DNA of 64,000 nt from Lachnospiraceae bacterium (lineage in GTDB: Bacteria > Bacillota > Clostridia > Lachnospirales > Lachnospiraceae): NCBI GenBank assembly GCA_910575565.1, contig CAJTFL010000015.1, positions 1 to 64,000 of the forward strand, in the 5' to 3' direction. Shown here one piece after another: positions 27,119-35,653 of the stretch. Position 1 is the first letter of the stretch. Every line of letters starts with the position of its first letter. The position numbers were made by a program, and so were the translations under genes. The notes under the pieces were generated by a model. That model was not told where the DNA came from and ran no database searches. It saw nothing but the letters and a program-made list of their open reading frames with translations.

Positions 27119-27223
27119 ATCGTTACTTTATTTAATTTTCTTCTAGCTAAATCTTCCAGCCAAAACTTCATTGCAGCGATAAGCCATATATTAACTCGCA
27201 GCAAAACCAAATACCACCCTCTC

Positions 27224-28831
27224 CTACACCACCGCCTCCACAATCACCTTATCTCCCACTCGGATCTCCTTCATCCCAACCCACTTCTTTCGGTTAAAAT
27301 TAAAGCTGACCAGATATCCTTTCTTTTTCCGGTAATAATCCAAGTATTCTGCCAACTGTTTTTCCCCGCGTTCATTATATTCATTCCCGTGCCATATCTT
27401 TAGCTCGATAATGAACTGCTCGCCCCTGTAATCCACAATCACATCTGTCCGCCGGGCATCCCGGGTCTGGGCTTCCATATAGTAGTTTCCCTTCCCGTTG
27501 ATAATCGGCTTCAAATACAGTAAAAACAGTTTCCTTCCATGGGCTTCTACAAACTTCTCGTCATTATCCCCATAGATATCGGTGAAATATTCGGTAAATT
27601 TTCTCAGCACTAAATCCATATCCAGCCTGGCATCTGAAATAAACTGGTTTCGTTCCCGTTCCCCAAATTGAAAAGCATCGCTTTCCACGGCTTCTTCCGA
27701 AATAAACAAGTTCAGCAGCCTCATTTCAAATATCCGGTTTGCCACCATAACCTGGTTATCCTTTTCCACTAGAAACCCAAACATAAGTCCAATAGAAACA
27801 GCTTTCATATCCGGGCTAAAAGGGATCCGTTTTCCCTGGTATAGGATTTCCTGAATCATATTCCGCAAATCGCTGAAAATATCTAATTGCTTCACCATGC
27901 TTTCAAATAGCGGCACTTTAGACTTCAGGATGATTTTCACTGCCTCAGCTATCCCTTCCCTTCCCCAGACACACCCAACTCCTGAAGCGATTAAATCCTC
28001 TTCCCCCTCCGAGAGCTTTTCATCTAATATCTTGCAGATTGCCGATACCAAATAGGGATATCCGGAAGTGTATTGGAAAATTTCCGCTGCCGTCCCCCCC
28101 ACATCCATCCCAGTATGATAATCAGCCTCATATTCCTGAAGCATAGCCTGGATTTCGTCAACGGAAAAATTCATGTTGATATCAAAATCCGCAGCGATAT
28201 TCCAAGGACTGTTATACTTATGTTCTTCTTCTGGACGCATTTTCAGCTTTAAATTTTTGATATCATACATACCGGCCAGGATAACTGAATGGAACGTGGG
28301 ACGATAGTCGCGGTTAAGGTAATATCCCCTAAGCATAGCCAAAAAATCAAGGAATACCGGATGGTTAGAAGCACTGTCCACTTCATCAATCATTAATACC
28401 AAGGGGCTTTCTGATCTTTCGCATATCCTGCTTAACCCGCGAAATAATTTATCCAAGGAAATCCTTTCCTTTTCCTTTAATTGGGTTAAATCAAGGAAAG
28501 CTTCTGTCTCTGTTATCCCTGAAAAATCACTTCTCCCAGTGAACAATTCTTCCAAATATTCGATAAAGGCAATGACAAAAGCCTGCTCATCGGCAAAGCT
28601 TGCAGAACCCATCATTTGAAAATCCATGGATACCACCAGGTAATCCTTCTTTAAGTATTCCGCAAGAGCCATAAGCGTAGTCGTTTTGCCATACTGTCTT
28701 CCTCTGCTGATAACAAAATATTTTCCCCTGTCTACAAATAGCCGTTTTATTCTATCCAACCGGTTGTCCAAACGCACCATATAGTGGATATCCGGCTTGC
28801 ACCGCCCCTCTGTATTAAAGTAACGCCTCAT
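27224..28831 (-). CDS. AAA-like ATPase with C-terminal PD-(D/E)XK nuclease-like domain
   Basis: 535 residues. The N-terminal ATPase has a family-typical Walker A (ISRGRQYGKTTTLMALAEYL, residues about 41-60) and Walker B (PLVLMIDEVDSASNHPVF). Winged-helix-like sequence follows. The last 110 residues look like a PD-(D/E)XK fold: RRTDVIVDYRGEQFIIELKI supplies D and ExK, then EKQLAEYLDYYRKKKGYL. Such proteins are abundant in gut Clostridia and Bacteroidia; a defence or mobile-element role has been suggested but is not settled. The ATG at 28831 starts MRRYFNTEGRCKPDIHYM, the usual family N-terminus. The gene is flanked by inverted repeats R1 and R2, unlike its glycan-related neighbours. Confidence 0.85.
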   Translation of the reverse strand: MRRYFNTEGRCKPDIHYMVRLDNRLDRIKRLFVDRGKYFVISRGRQYGKTTTLMALAEYLKKDYLVVSMDFQMMGSASFADEQAFVIAFIEYLEELFTGRSDFSGITETEAFLDLTQLKEKERISLDKLFRGLSRICERSESPLVLMIDEVDSASNHPVFLDFLAMLRGYYLNRDYRPTFHSVILAGMYDIKNLKLKMRPEEEHKYNSPWNIAADFDINMNFSVDEIQAMLQEYEADYHTGMDVGGTAAEIFQYTSGYPYLVSAICKILDEKLSEGEEDLIASGVGCVWGREGIAEAVKIILKSKVPLFESMVKQLDIFSDLRNMIQEILYQGKRIPFSPDMKAVSIGLMFGFLVEKDNQVMVANRIFEMRLLNLFISEEAVESDAFQFGERERNQFISDARLDMDLVLRKFTEYFTDIYGDNDEKFVEAHGRKLFLLYLKPIINGKGNYYMEAQTRDARRTDVIVDYRGEQFIIELKIWHGNEYNERGEKQLAEYLDYYRKKKGYLVSFNFNRKKWVGMKEIRVGDKVIVEAVV

Positions 28832-29054
28832 GGTCTATCGTTCTCCTTAACTTCTCCATGCTTTTCTGAATCGCCTAAGATTTTCCAAAATATGCCTCTT
28901 CTTATTCAGAATACCTTCAAAATGCCAATTATCTTATGATTCATTCTAACATTTTCCCTTCAGGATGTAAACAGAATGATAACATTTAAAAAGCCTGTGC
29001 ATTTGTCCTATTCTTAAGTAAAAATATGCCGTCTGTCCAGCCAACGTCATTCAT

Positions 29055-29093
29055 AAAATCTGATGTAAAGTATGAAATTGTCAATGTACATCT
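29055..29093. repeat. intergenic repeat R2, upstream of the AAA/nuclease gene
   Basis: AAAATCTGATGTAAAGTATG followed by AAATTGTCAATG. It is the inverted partner of R1 across the AAA/nuclease gene and is close to R4 (31259-31284). It lies in a 311-bp gap (28832-29143) in which I see nothing else except a small tandem repeat GCTATCTCAAGC x2 near 29106-29131. Confidence 0.7.
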
Positions 29094-29143
29094 GCCTCAC
29101 TTTGCAGCTATCTCAAGCCAGCTATCTCAAGCAAATCCTCCTA

Positions 29144-29872
29144 TCACCCCTGCAAATACCGCTCCGCCTCATTCAAGAACACGTCGGTAATCCCCTTCTT
29201 CTCCAATTCTGCTAAATCAAGAAGCGTCCCCGTAGGCTTTTCCGGGTACAGATGGCCGGTAAACCAGGCCCTTACGGAATATCCTTGCAGCCTCTTAGCC
29301 GGAAGATCCATCCCCTGCCAAAAAGGATGCAATGCGTCTGCGCCGCAGCCCTTTAGCTTATACAGGCAATCGGAAACCCTGCCATCTAAAACGCCAATGC
29401 TGGCTTCCCCATCCATTTCCCGGATTTTTTCCAGGGATTTGGCGTAAAAGGACGAATAAACCACCTGTTTTCCCAGCCCCCGGCTATGGATGTACTCCAG
29501 GATTTTTTCTTCCATCCCTTCATACGGGATAATGCTGTTTTTCAGCTCGATATTCAGCAGCAGACCTGCTTTCATCCTCTCTTCCAGCAAGTCCACCACC
29601 TCCTGGATGGTGGGGATTTTCTCCCATGTTCCATTATTCCCGCTGATCCTAAGCTTCCTAAGCTCTGCCAGCGTATATCCTCCCACCTGGCCAATCCCGT
29701 CGGTAGTGCGGTCAACCCGCTCATCGTGGCAGACGACCATATGGTTATCTTTTGTCAGCTGGATATCCAGCTCTATCCCTGTAAGGCCAGGGATTTCTGC
29801 TGCCTTTTGGAAAGCAAGCAGTGTATTTTCGGGATAATTCTGGCTGCATCCCCTATGTGCCCATATATTCAT
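29144..29872 (-). CDS. glycerophosphodiester phosphodiesterase (GDPD)
   Basis: 242 residues. The GDPD signature begins NIWAHRGCSQNYPENTLLAF (catalytic HR plus ENT), followed by GIELDIQLTKDNHMVVCHDE (E and D metal ligands, catalytic H) and RTTDGIGQVGGYTLAELRKL. It hydrolyses glycerophosphodiesters to glycerol-3-phosphate and an alcohol. No signal peptide is seen, so it is likely cytoplasmic. The product could feed the CDP-glycerol route suggested by nearby cytidylyltransferase domains, which is inference. The ATG at 29872 is chosen because GAGGTAAGAAA precedes it and the family N-terminus starts there; the open frame to 30016 looks non-coding. It sits between two repeat-bounded nuclease genes. 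Confidence 0.9.
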   Translation of the reverse strand: MNIWAHRGCSQNYPENTLLAFQKAAEIPGLTGIELDIQLTKDNHMVVCHDERVDRTTDGIGQVGGYTLAELRKLRISGNNGTWEKIPTIQEVVDLLEERMKAGLLLNIELKNSIIPYEGMEEKILEYIHSRGLGKQVVYSSFYAKSLEKIREMDGEASIGVLDGRVSDCLYKLKGCGADALHPFWQGMDLPAKRLQGYSVRAWFTGHLYPEKPTGTLLDLAELEKKGITDVFLNEAERYLQG

Positions 29873-30016
29873 TTTCTTACCTCTTTTTATTATTCGGAAC
29901 CGCTGCTCAGGTTTCTCTGTATACAAGCTGCAGATTCTCCTGCAAAAACCGTATGCATTGCCTGTTTCTATGCATTGTCTGTTCCCTTGATTAAATGAAA
30001 AACTAATGAACAACAA

Positions 30017-30063
30017 AAAATCTGATGCATCCGTATGACAATCCCATACTTTACATCAGATTT
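30017..30063. repeat. palindromic intergenic repeat R3, downstream of the second Rpn-type gene
   Basis: AAAATCTGATG ... CATCAGATTT stem. Its inner half (30037-30063) is inverted relative to R4 beyond the Rpn-type gene (23 of 26 by eye) and nearly identical to R1. It may double as a terminator on the minus strand. Confidence 0.7.
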
Positions 30064-30103
30064 CTATCATTTGCTCATTATTCGATTTATACGGCATTAA
30101 TTC

Positions 30104-31099
30104 TTATTCCAGGCCATATTCAGCAAAAAGCTGTTTTTGGTAGCTGTCATCGCTTGCCGACCGGATAAAATCAGCCATACGCCCATCCTTGGAAAGAAAT
30201 ATCGCTAATTGGTTTACCTTGCCGATCCCCTTCGCTTCCCCGCGAACCTCGCCCCGTGCTTCCCCACGAGCCTCTCCCCGGGCCTCTCCTCGGGCTTCGC
30301 CCTGTGCTTCAATATAATCCAATGTCGCATCCATATTAATCCCTCCTGCCATATCTTCATCGGAAACACTGTCTATAAAATCGATATACCGCTGATCATT
30401 TTTGATTACACTAATAGCATACCACGTTTCCCTGTGCATGGCAACGACAGACTTTAAACTTTCACGGCTATATCTCTCCCGCAGCATAATTAAAAATGCC
30501 TTTAAATCCCCCTCAAACCGTTCTATCTCTTCATCACTCATATGTCTTGCATCAATTAAGTTCATCCGGTAATTGGGGGTAGTTTGTTCCATCCATGCTT
30601 TCATTTCATCAGGGATATCCAGCATATCATATACGGTTACTGAACCGTCCCATGGCTTGCTGCCGTAATAGAAAACCAGTGTTACGGTTGGAATGATTTT
30701 TGTTCCCTTAGGTATTCCATCCGCATACTTTTTCAGCTCTTTGTTTTCCTTTGCTTTTTCAGAAATCTTCCTGCATTGATAAGAATATGCCAATGCATCT
30801 AATTCCATGCAGCGTACAGGCATATAATAATTCACTCCTGACTGCCCTTCTACTCCCATGACAATCTGAAATGCTACTTTGCCATCAAAAAGCATGGCAA
30901 TTTTCTGGGCATCCCTCAAGCGTTCCAAGTCATTTAGTTTTCCATCTATTTGAAGCGTCTCCTGATCTACCGTATCCACTTCCTGCAGTTTATCTGGATC
31001 AATCTTCATCTCTCCGCTATAAACTCCCTGGCTAAACAGCTGAGCAAACACGGAATTAAGTTTAACAAAGTTTTTGACGCGAATATCCATTTCACCCAT
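30104..31099 (-). CDS. Rpn-family recombination-promoting nuclease (YhgA-like)
   Basis: 331 residues of the Rpn/YhgA-like PD-(D/E)XK family. DAQKIAMLFDGKVAFQIVMG contains the glycine/acidic region of the family, KIIPTVTLVFYYGSKPWDG is its most typical stretch (TLVFYYG.. PWDG), and ENYY-like MPVRCMELDALAYSYQCRKI follows. A run of GEAR tetrapeptides (about 273-292) precedes a C-terminal helix, as EQGI repeats do in the gene at 6594. Characterised Rpn proteins stimulate RecA-independent recombination. The ATG at 31099 follows GAGGGAAATAGCAT. It has its own promoter with a LexA-like operator and is bracketed by repeats R3 and R4. Confidence 0.85.
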   Translation of the reverse strand: MGEMDIRVKNFVKLNSVFAQLFSQGVYSGEMKIDPDKLQEVDTVDQETLQIDGKLNDLERLRDAQKIAMLFDGKVAFQIVMGVEGQSGVNYYMPVRCMELDALAYSYQCRKISEKAKENKELKKYADGIPKGTKIIPTVTLVFYYGSKPWDGSVTVYDMLDIPDEMKAWMEQTTPNYRMNLIDARHMSDEEIERFEGDLKAFLIMLRERYSRESLKSVVAMHRETWYAISVIKNDQRYIDFIDSVSDEDMAGGINMDATLDYIEAQGEARGEARGEARGEARGEVRGEAKGIGKVNQLAIFLSKDGRMADFIRSASDDSYQKQLFAEYGLE

Positions 31100-31167
31100 A
31101 TGCTATTTCCCTCTCTTTCACAAGCCCTTACATAATCTAGAATACACAAAACTTTAACCACAGATAA

Positions 31168-31196
31168 AGTATAACATATGTTCGATTGCATTGCAA
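31168..31196 (-). promoter_or_regulatory. promoter of the Rpn-family gene with LexA-like box
   Basis: On the minus strand TTGCAA (31196-31191), 17-nt spacer, TATACT (31173-31168). CGAACATATGTT (31184-31173) lies between the two elements and fits the Gram-positive LexA box CGAACRNRYGTTYC at its first twelve positions; the last two (AT) do not fit. Binding there would block the promoter. Confidence 0.55.
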
Positions 31197-31258
31197 AAGA
31201 TATCCGTGCTGCCATAGAACTCTCCCATGAAGATGTATCTAATCGCTTCCTTTTCCAC

Positions 31259-31298
31259 AATCTAATGTAAAGTATGAAATTGTCAATGTGCATGATTT
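31259..31298. repeat. intergenic repeat R4, upstream of the Rpn-family gene
   Basis: AATCTAATGTAAAGTATG followed by AAATTGTCAATGTGCATG. Same orientation and near-identical to R2 (29055-29093), and inverted relative to R3 on the other side of the Rpn-family gene. Just beyond it, TTATCCTTACAA-like units repeat three times (about 31303-31341). Confidence 0.7.
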
Positions 31299-31344
31299 AC
31301 AATCCTCTTATCCTTACAACCTCTTTATCCTTACAATCCTTGCA

Positions 31345-32679
31345 CTATCGCCCCTCCGTCTCCATAAACCTTTCCATCACCCCCGCCATCACCTCAGAGT
31401 CCCGATGGGTCAGCTTAAATTCATTTTTGCTGCTTCCGTTAATGGTGGACAAAAAATCGGTGATCTCATACCGCAAACCGCTGTCTAAAAAACGGTCGGA
31501 AAATTTCTCCACCACTGTAGGATCCTCATAATGGACTTCAAAATACGCCGTTTTCCACCAAGGCGCTTCTGCGATGATATAGCCCTTCGTCCCGGAGATA
31601 ATCAGCTGCCCTTCTGACTTTACGCCTAAGCCGCAGGTAGCCGTCCCCATCCCGTTAGGATATTTAAAATACGCTTTTGTGAAAATATCCAGCCCGTTTT
31701 CCCCGGGGATGGAATCAAAGCGGATCTCTTCCGGCTCATGGCCGAACAGCTTGATAATCGGAAGCATAACATAGCTCCCCAGCTCCAGCAGGCTTCCCCC
31801 ATACCGCAGATCCGTCAGTTCCCGGTTCTTTGGGTCTTCCAGCTTGGTAAAGCAGGCTTCCACATTCCGCACATTGCCGATCATCCCGCTGCAGGCCACG
31901 CCCATCAGCCGGGAAAAGCCGGGACAGTATGCCGTCTTAATCCCCTCAAAAAGCACCAGCCCCCGTTCTTTCGCCTCCACAAACAATTCCCTTGCCTGAT
32001 CCTTTTTCAGCACCATAGGTTTTTCGCAGAGCACGTGCTTGCCGTGGGCAAGGGCAGATTTTATGTATGCATAATGGGTTTCATGGGGGGAAGCGATGTA
32101 TACCGCATCCACCAGGGCATAGAATTCTTCCAGGGTCTTGCAGAATTCAATCCCCCACCGCCCGGCAAAATGCAGCGCGCTTTCCACGTGGGGATTGTAA
32201 ACCGCTTCCACGCTGATCCCGCTGACCAGCTTGGCTTCCGGGATGAACCGCCCGGCAATCCGCCCTGTGCCGATGATCCCGATCCGCTGGATATGCTTAT
32301 TTTGAATCCGCAGCATGGTGCTGGAAATATTTTTCGTCCGTTCCAGGTAAATCACCTGGCAGTAATCCTTCAGGTAATCAAACTGTCCTGTCCAGTCGGA
32401 GCCTACGGTAAAGATATCCACCTGGTACTTTTTAATGTCCCTGAATTTCTGCCCTGGCGACTCCTCGATGATGATCTCATCGGCAAACCCGGTTTTCCTT
32501 ACATTTTCAATCCGGGTCATCAGGGCGTCCATCACATTAAGCTTCCCCCTGGTCTGGTCGTATTCTTCCGTGGTGACGCCTACGATCAGGTAGTCCCCCA
32601 GCGCCTTGGCCCGTTCTAACAGCCGGTAATGTCCTTCATGGAACAGATCAAATGTGCCGTATGTAATGACCTTAATCAC
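31345..32679 (-). CDS. cytidylyltransferase fused to Gfo/Idh/MocA oxidoreductase
   Basis: 444 residues. Residues 1-130 are a TagD/GCT-type cytidylyltransferase with ITYGTFDLFHEGHYRLLERA (HxGH) and RTKNISSTMLR. Residues about 133-444 are a Gfo/Idh/MocA oxidoreductase: RIGIIGTGRIAGRFIPEAKL (NAD-binding GxGxxG), AVYIASPHETHYAYIKSALA, and HVLCEKPMVLKKDQA with the EKP motif. The pairing suggests oxidation or epimerisation of a polyol and its activation as a CDP derivative, which is inference. The start is GTG at 32679 with AGGATAGGATATAA before it. It lies 52 bp after the CDP-glycerol-transferase-like gene and is likely in the same flagellar-sigma-controlled transcript. Confidence 0.87.
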   Translation of the reverse strand: MIKVITYGTFDLFHEGHYRLLERAKALGDYLIVGVTTEEYDQTRGKLNVMDALMTRIENVRKTGFADEIIIEESPGQKFRDIKKYQVDIFTVGSDWTGQFDYLKDYCQVIYLERTKNISSTMLRIQNKHIQRIGIIGTGRIAGRFIPEAKLVSGISVEAVYNPHVESALHFAGRWGIEFCKTLEEFYALVDAVYIASPHETHYAYIKSALAHGKHVLCEKPMVLKKDQARELFVEAKERGLVLFEGIKTAYCPGFSRLMGVACSGMIGNVRNVEACFTKLEDPKNRELTDLRYGGSLLELGSYVMLPIIKLFGHEPEEIRFDSIPGENGLDIFTKAYFKYPNGMGTATCGLGVKSEGQLIISGTKGYIIAEAPWWKTAYFEVHYEDPTVVEKFSDRFLDSGLRYEITDFLSTINGSSKNEFKLTHRDSEVMAGVMERFMETEGR

Positions 32680-32731
32680 TTATATCCTATCCTCTCTATC
32701 GTACTGCCGTCTTTTGTAAAGCCGCTTTTCC

Positions 32732-35380
32732 CTACAATTTCCCTTTGACAAACTGGTAAATCTTCTCCCCGCTGCTGCCGTCCGGATTTGCCGCTATCTC
32801 CGAAAAGGCCTGGATCTGCCTCTCTTTATCGAAGGGATCCCCGGTAATCCTCCCGTCCAGGAAATCGGTCAGGGAATTAAAGGCATTCTCCTGGCAGGCG
32901 TACATCAGCCACTGGCTGTCCTCCCTAAACCCCGGCTCATGGCGGCGCACTTCCTCCAAATCGAATTCAATGGGAATCTCCTCATACGTATTCTCCACAA
33001 AGTCCACCTGGTACAGCGTTTTATCCAGGGAGGAGAAGAACTGGTACACCTGGCTGTCAATGTAGATTTCCTCCGTGGGAGGAAGGGGCGGGATATAGTG
33101 GGGATAGATAAAATACCCTTTGCCCCAGTAAGGGTAATAATCGCTTTTCGGCTCCCTTGGCATTTCAAAGGGCGGCTTCCACTCTTCAATTTTTCCGCTG
33201 ATTTTATCCAGCCGGACAAACATATTTCCCCAGTTCGGGGAAAATACTACGCTGTCCCCATAAAATGCCGCCGAACCAAAAGGCATCCCTTCACACGCGT
33301 AGCCCCGTGAAGGATGGGTGCAGGCCAGGCCTTCGGGCATATCCCGGTATTCCCTGGTTTCCCCGGTCTTCGGGTTCCAGCGGGTAATCACCTTGCCCTC
33401 ATAGGGCAGAAGCCAAAATTCCTGGCCGTCCCCAGCCATCCCGCAGCAGCCCCAGGTATTGTCCTCACTTCCCACGGTAAGAACCTCCGATTCCCCGGTC
33501 TCCATATGTACCTTCAGGATCCGGTTATCCACCGGTGAAGCGAGGAAAAGGTATTCCTTCCAAACACCGATCCCCCCAAGCTGACGCTCTTCCCGTTTCG
33601 TGCTGCAGGCAACCTCCTGGCTCCCCTCCCAGTACTGGATCTCCCCGGTAGCTGTGTCATACCGGACGATGGCCGGGTACTGGTTAGGAATCAGGAACAA
33701 ATAATTTCCAAAGACAGCCACCGTCCGGAATGCCCCGCTTTGCTCTATGGGGTTCTCCAGGGGAATCCGCCTGCTGATGAATCTTTTGCCCTCATTTTTG
33801 CACTCTTTTTTGCACTCTTCTTCTGCCCCAGTCTGTCCGCTGCCTGGTTCTTTATCGAAAGGATCTAAGACAAGGATATCCTGGCCGCTTGACGGGCACA
33901 CATAAGTCTTCCCATTAAGCTCCACCACCCAGGCGTAATACCCCCCATAGGCGTAATGGGATAAGTCGCAGCAAAACGTGAACGAATACCTATCCCCGCC
34001 CCTCCCGGCATGGTACAGACGGTTTCCCTGGGTGATCATCCAGGCATCCTTTTCCGTCAGGGAAAAGCCGTTAACCACCTGGCCCCGCCAGTCGTCTTTT
34101 CCTGGCTGGCTGTGGATGTCGTTATTTAAGATAAACATAGGCTTCCCCACGATGCCAAACAGTGAAGTCACCGAAGTCCCGGCATCCCCGATATAGGCAT
34201 CGCAAAGGGCAATGGTATTGGTGATCTCCGGCGTATCGTCATATATTCCCAGCTTATTGCGGATAAAATAGGCCTTCAGCTCATCAAATACCGGCTTGTA
34301 CCTGGCCCGCACCGATTCAAACGTGGATTCCAGCAGGGGATGGGGCCTCCACAGCAGGCAGGCGTCCTCCCGCCCTTCAAAGCATTTGAACACATACTCC
34401 ATTTTTTTCAGGAACGCCTGGGTATTTCCCAGCATCCCTCCCAGGCTGGTATTGTAAAAGTAGACCTTTTTCCCCACCATCTGCTCTTTCCACTCCCCAG
34501 GCGCTTCGGGAGGATTCTGGCAGATACGGACTACCCGGTCAAATTTTGGGGAACCTAAAGGCTGCAGCTTTTCCTGGGGAAGGGACGGATCATAAAATCC
34601 GCGGAACTTTTCCGCCTGCACCATAATGTAATCCACATAATAGTAGGAAATGCATTTCCCCTGCCCTTCGCTCATCCCTCCCGCTGTACTAAAATAAGGT
34701 ACATATACTAAAAGATCCGAAAGCCCTTTTAAGTTTTGGGAATAAAAGTAAGGATGGACGCTGGTGACATAATTATAATTATCGTATGGATTATGGATGA
34801 AGATAATGTCCGGCATCCTGGTTTCAAAGCGGTAGGACCCGTAATCCGTTACCGGCACATAATCCGGGTACTGATCCCCCTCGTAATGCATTTCCTTAAA
34901 GCTCCCATCCGGGTTCCGGTCATAGTAAGGAATGGGGATCACATAGGCGTCGCAATTTTCATCTGCGTCCGCCGCCTGCCAGATGCTTTCCAGGGAGTCC
35001 CACATGGAAACCTTATAGGGGAGGAACACCACCTCAAGCTTATTGGAAACCTTCTCCCCTACCCCTTTGCGCAGCCGCTTAATATGCCTGTTTAACTGGC
35101 TCAAAAGCTCCCTGCGAGCCAAAGGGTTCAGCAGGCTCAAAGCCATCTGGTAGAGGGTCTCACAGTAAGCTTCCAGCTCCCCTACAATCTCATGCCCTTC
35201 TCCATACAATTCTTCCAGCAAATTCCCCATGGAAAGGGCGCTTTCCTGGCAGTCGCTGAGGAGCTTTGTCAGCTCTTCCTGATCAATCTTTTTCTTCAGC
35301 AAGTTTTTTTCCAAAGTCTTATTGGCCTTATCCAGCAAATCCACCATGGAAAATAATTGTTTCTTTACAAAACGACTCAT
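32732..35380 (-). CDS. CDP-glycerol transferase-like protein fused to a beta-propeller-like domain
   Basis: 882 residues. The N-terminal 110 are helical and charged, probably coiled coil. Residues about 110-440 resemble a GT-B phosphotransferase of the TagB/TagF (CDP-glycerol glycerophosphotransferase) type: LWRPHPLLESTFESVRARYK, then DTPEITNTIALCDAYIGDAG and TSVTSLFGIVGKPMFILNND, matching the RPHP and SDAYISDYSS positions. Residues about 455-770 have propeller-like blades (VRYDTATGEIQYW, ILKVHMETGESEVL, VITRWNPKTGETREY, VRLDKISGKIEEW). No signal peptide. A sigma28-type promoter lies 61 bp upstream, tying it to the flagellar regulon. The likely job is adding polyol-phosphate to a surface glycan; the propeller role is unknown. 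Confidence 0.72.
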   Translation of the reverse strand: MSRFVKKQLFSMVDLLDKANKTLEKNLLKKKIDQEELTKLLSDCQESALSMGNLLEELYGEGHEIVGELEAYCETLYQMALSLLNPLARRELLSQLNRHIKRLRKGVGEKVSNKLEVVFLPYKVSMWDSLESIWQAADADENCDAYVIPIPYYDRNPDGSFKEMHYEGDQYPDYVPVTDYGSYRFETRMPDIIFIHNPYDNYNYVTSVHPYFYSQNLKGLSDLLVYVPYFSTAGGMSEGQGKCISYYYVDYIMVQAEKFRGFYDPSLPQEKLQPLGSPKFDRVVRICQNPPEAPGEWKEQMVGKKVYFYNTSLGGMLGNTQAFLKKMEYVFKCFEGREDACLLWRPHPLLESTFESVRARYKPVFDELKAYFIRNKLGIYDDTPEITNTIALCDAYIGDAGTSVTSLFGIVGKPMFILNNDIHSQPGKDDWRGQVVNGFSLTEKDAWMITQGNRLYHAGRGGDRYSFTFCCDLSHYAYGGYYAWVVELNGKTYVCPSSGQDILVLDPFDKEPGSGQTGAEEECKKECKNEGKRFISRRIPLENPIEQSGAFRTVAVFGNYLFLIPNQYPAIVRYDTATGEIQYWEGSQEVACSTKREERQLGGIGVWKEYLFLASPVDNRILKVHMETGESEVLTVGSEDNTWGCCGMAGDGQEFWLLPYEGKVITRWNPKTGETREYRDMPEGLACTHPSRGYACEGMPFGSAAFYGDSVVFSPNWGNMFVRLDKISGKIEEWKPPFEMPREPKSDYYPYWGKGYFIYPHYIPPLPPTEEIYIDSQVYQFFSSLDKTLYQVDFVENTYEEIPIEFDLEEVRRHEPGFREDSQWLMYACQENAFNSLTDFLDGRITGDPFDKERQIQAFSEIAANPDGSSGEKIYQFVKGKL

Positions 35381-35440
35381 CTGTTACCTCTTTATCTAAA
35401 ATTGCCGTGCAATCCTTAAATTTCTTAATCCTATAACTAC

Positions 35441-35467
35441 ATATCGGCAGTATCCAAAAAAAGATAA
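35441..35467 (-). promoter_or_regulatory. sigma28-type promoter of the CDP-glycerol transferase-like gene
   Basis: On the minus strand TTATC (35467-35463), 14 nt, GCCGATAT (35448-35441), 61 bp before the ATG at 35380. The same -35/spacer/-10 pattern precedes cheA and flgM. Confidence 0.65.
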
Positions 35468-35583
35468 TGCCCGCAGGAAAGCCGTCTTTGCCTTCCATAA
35501 TCATATGCAGTTTTCCCCCTGATGTCAAGGAGATTCTCCAAATTGGCAGATCATGGCTCCTTATGGGAACGCTTCAATACAAC

Positions 35584-35633
35584 AAAAAGCACACGGCACA
35601 AACGCACCCCCCGTTCATGCCAATGTGCTTTTT
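35584..35633 (-). terminator. rho-independent terminator after the chemoreceptor operon
   Basis: AAAAAGCACA (35584-35593) pairs with TGTGCTTTTT (35624-35633). On the minus strand the stem ends in a T-run, 20 bp past the stop of the last chemoreceptor gene. The A/T-rich arms would let it work in both directions. Confidence 0.75.
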
Positions 35634-35653
35634 GCTTGCTTGAATTTTAAGAA

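Noticed and set aside
29055-29082. TTGACA inside repeats R2 and R4 as an outward promoter
   Set aside because: No acceptable -10 at 16-18 bp (AGATTT or AGATTG), and the Rpn gene has a better promoter closer to its start.
31738-32619. Long 293-codon ORF opposite the Gfo/Idh fusion
   Set aside because: Antisense shadow: Pro/His-rich composition, no ribosome site, and the minus-strand gene has clear motifs throughout.
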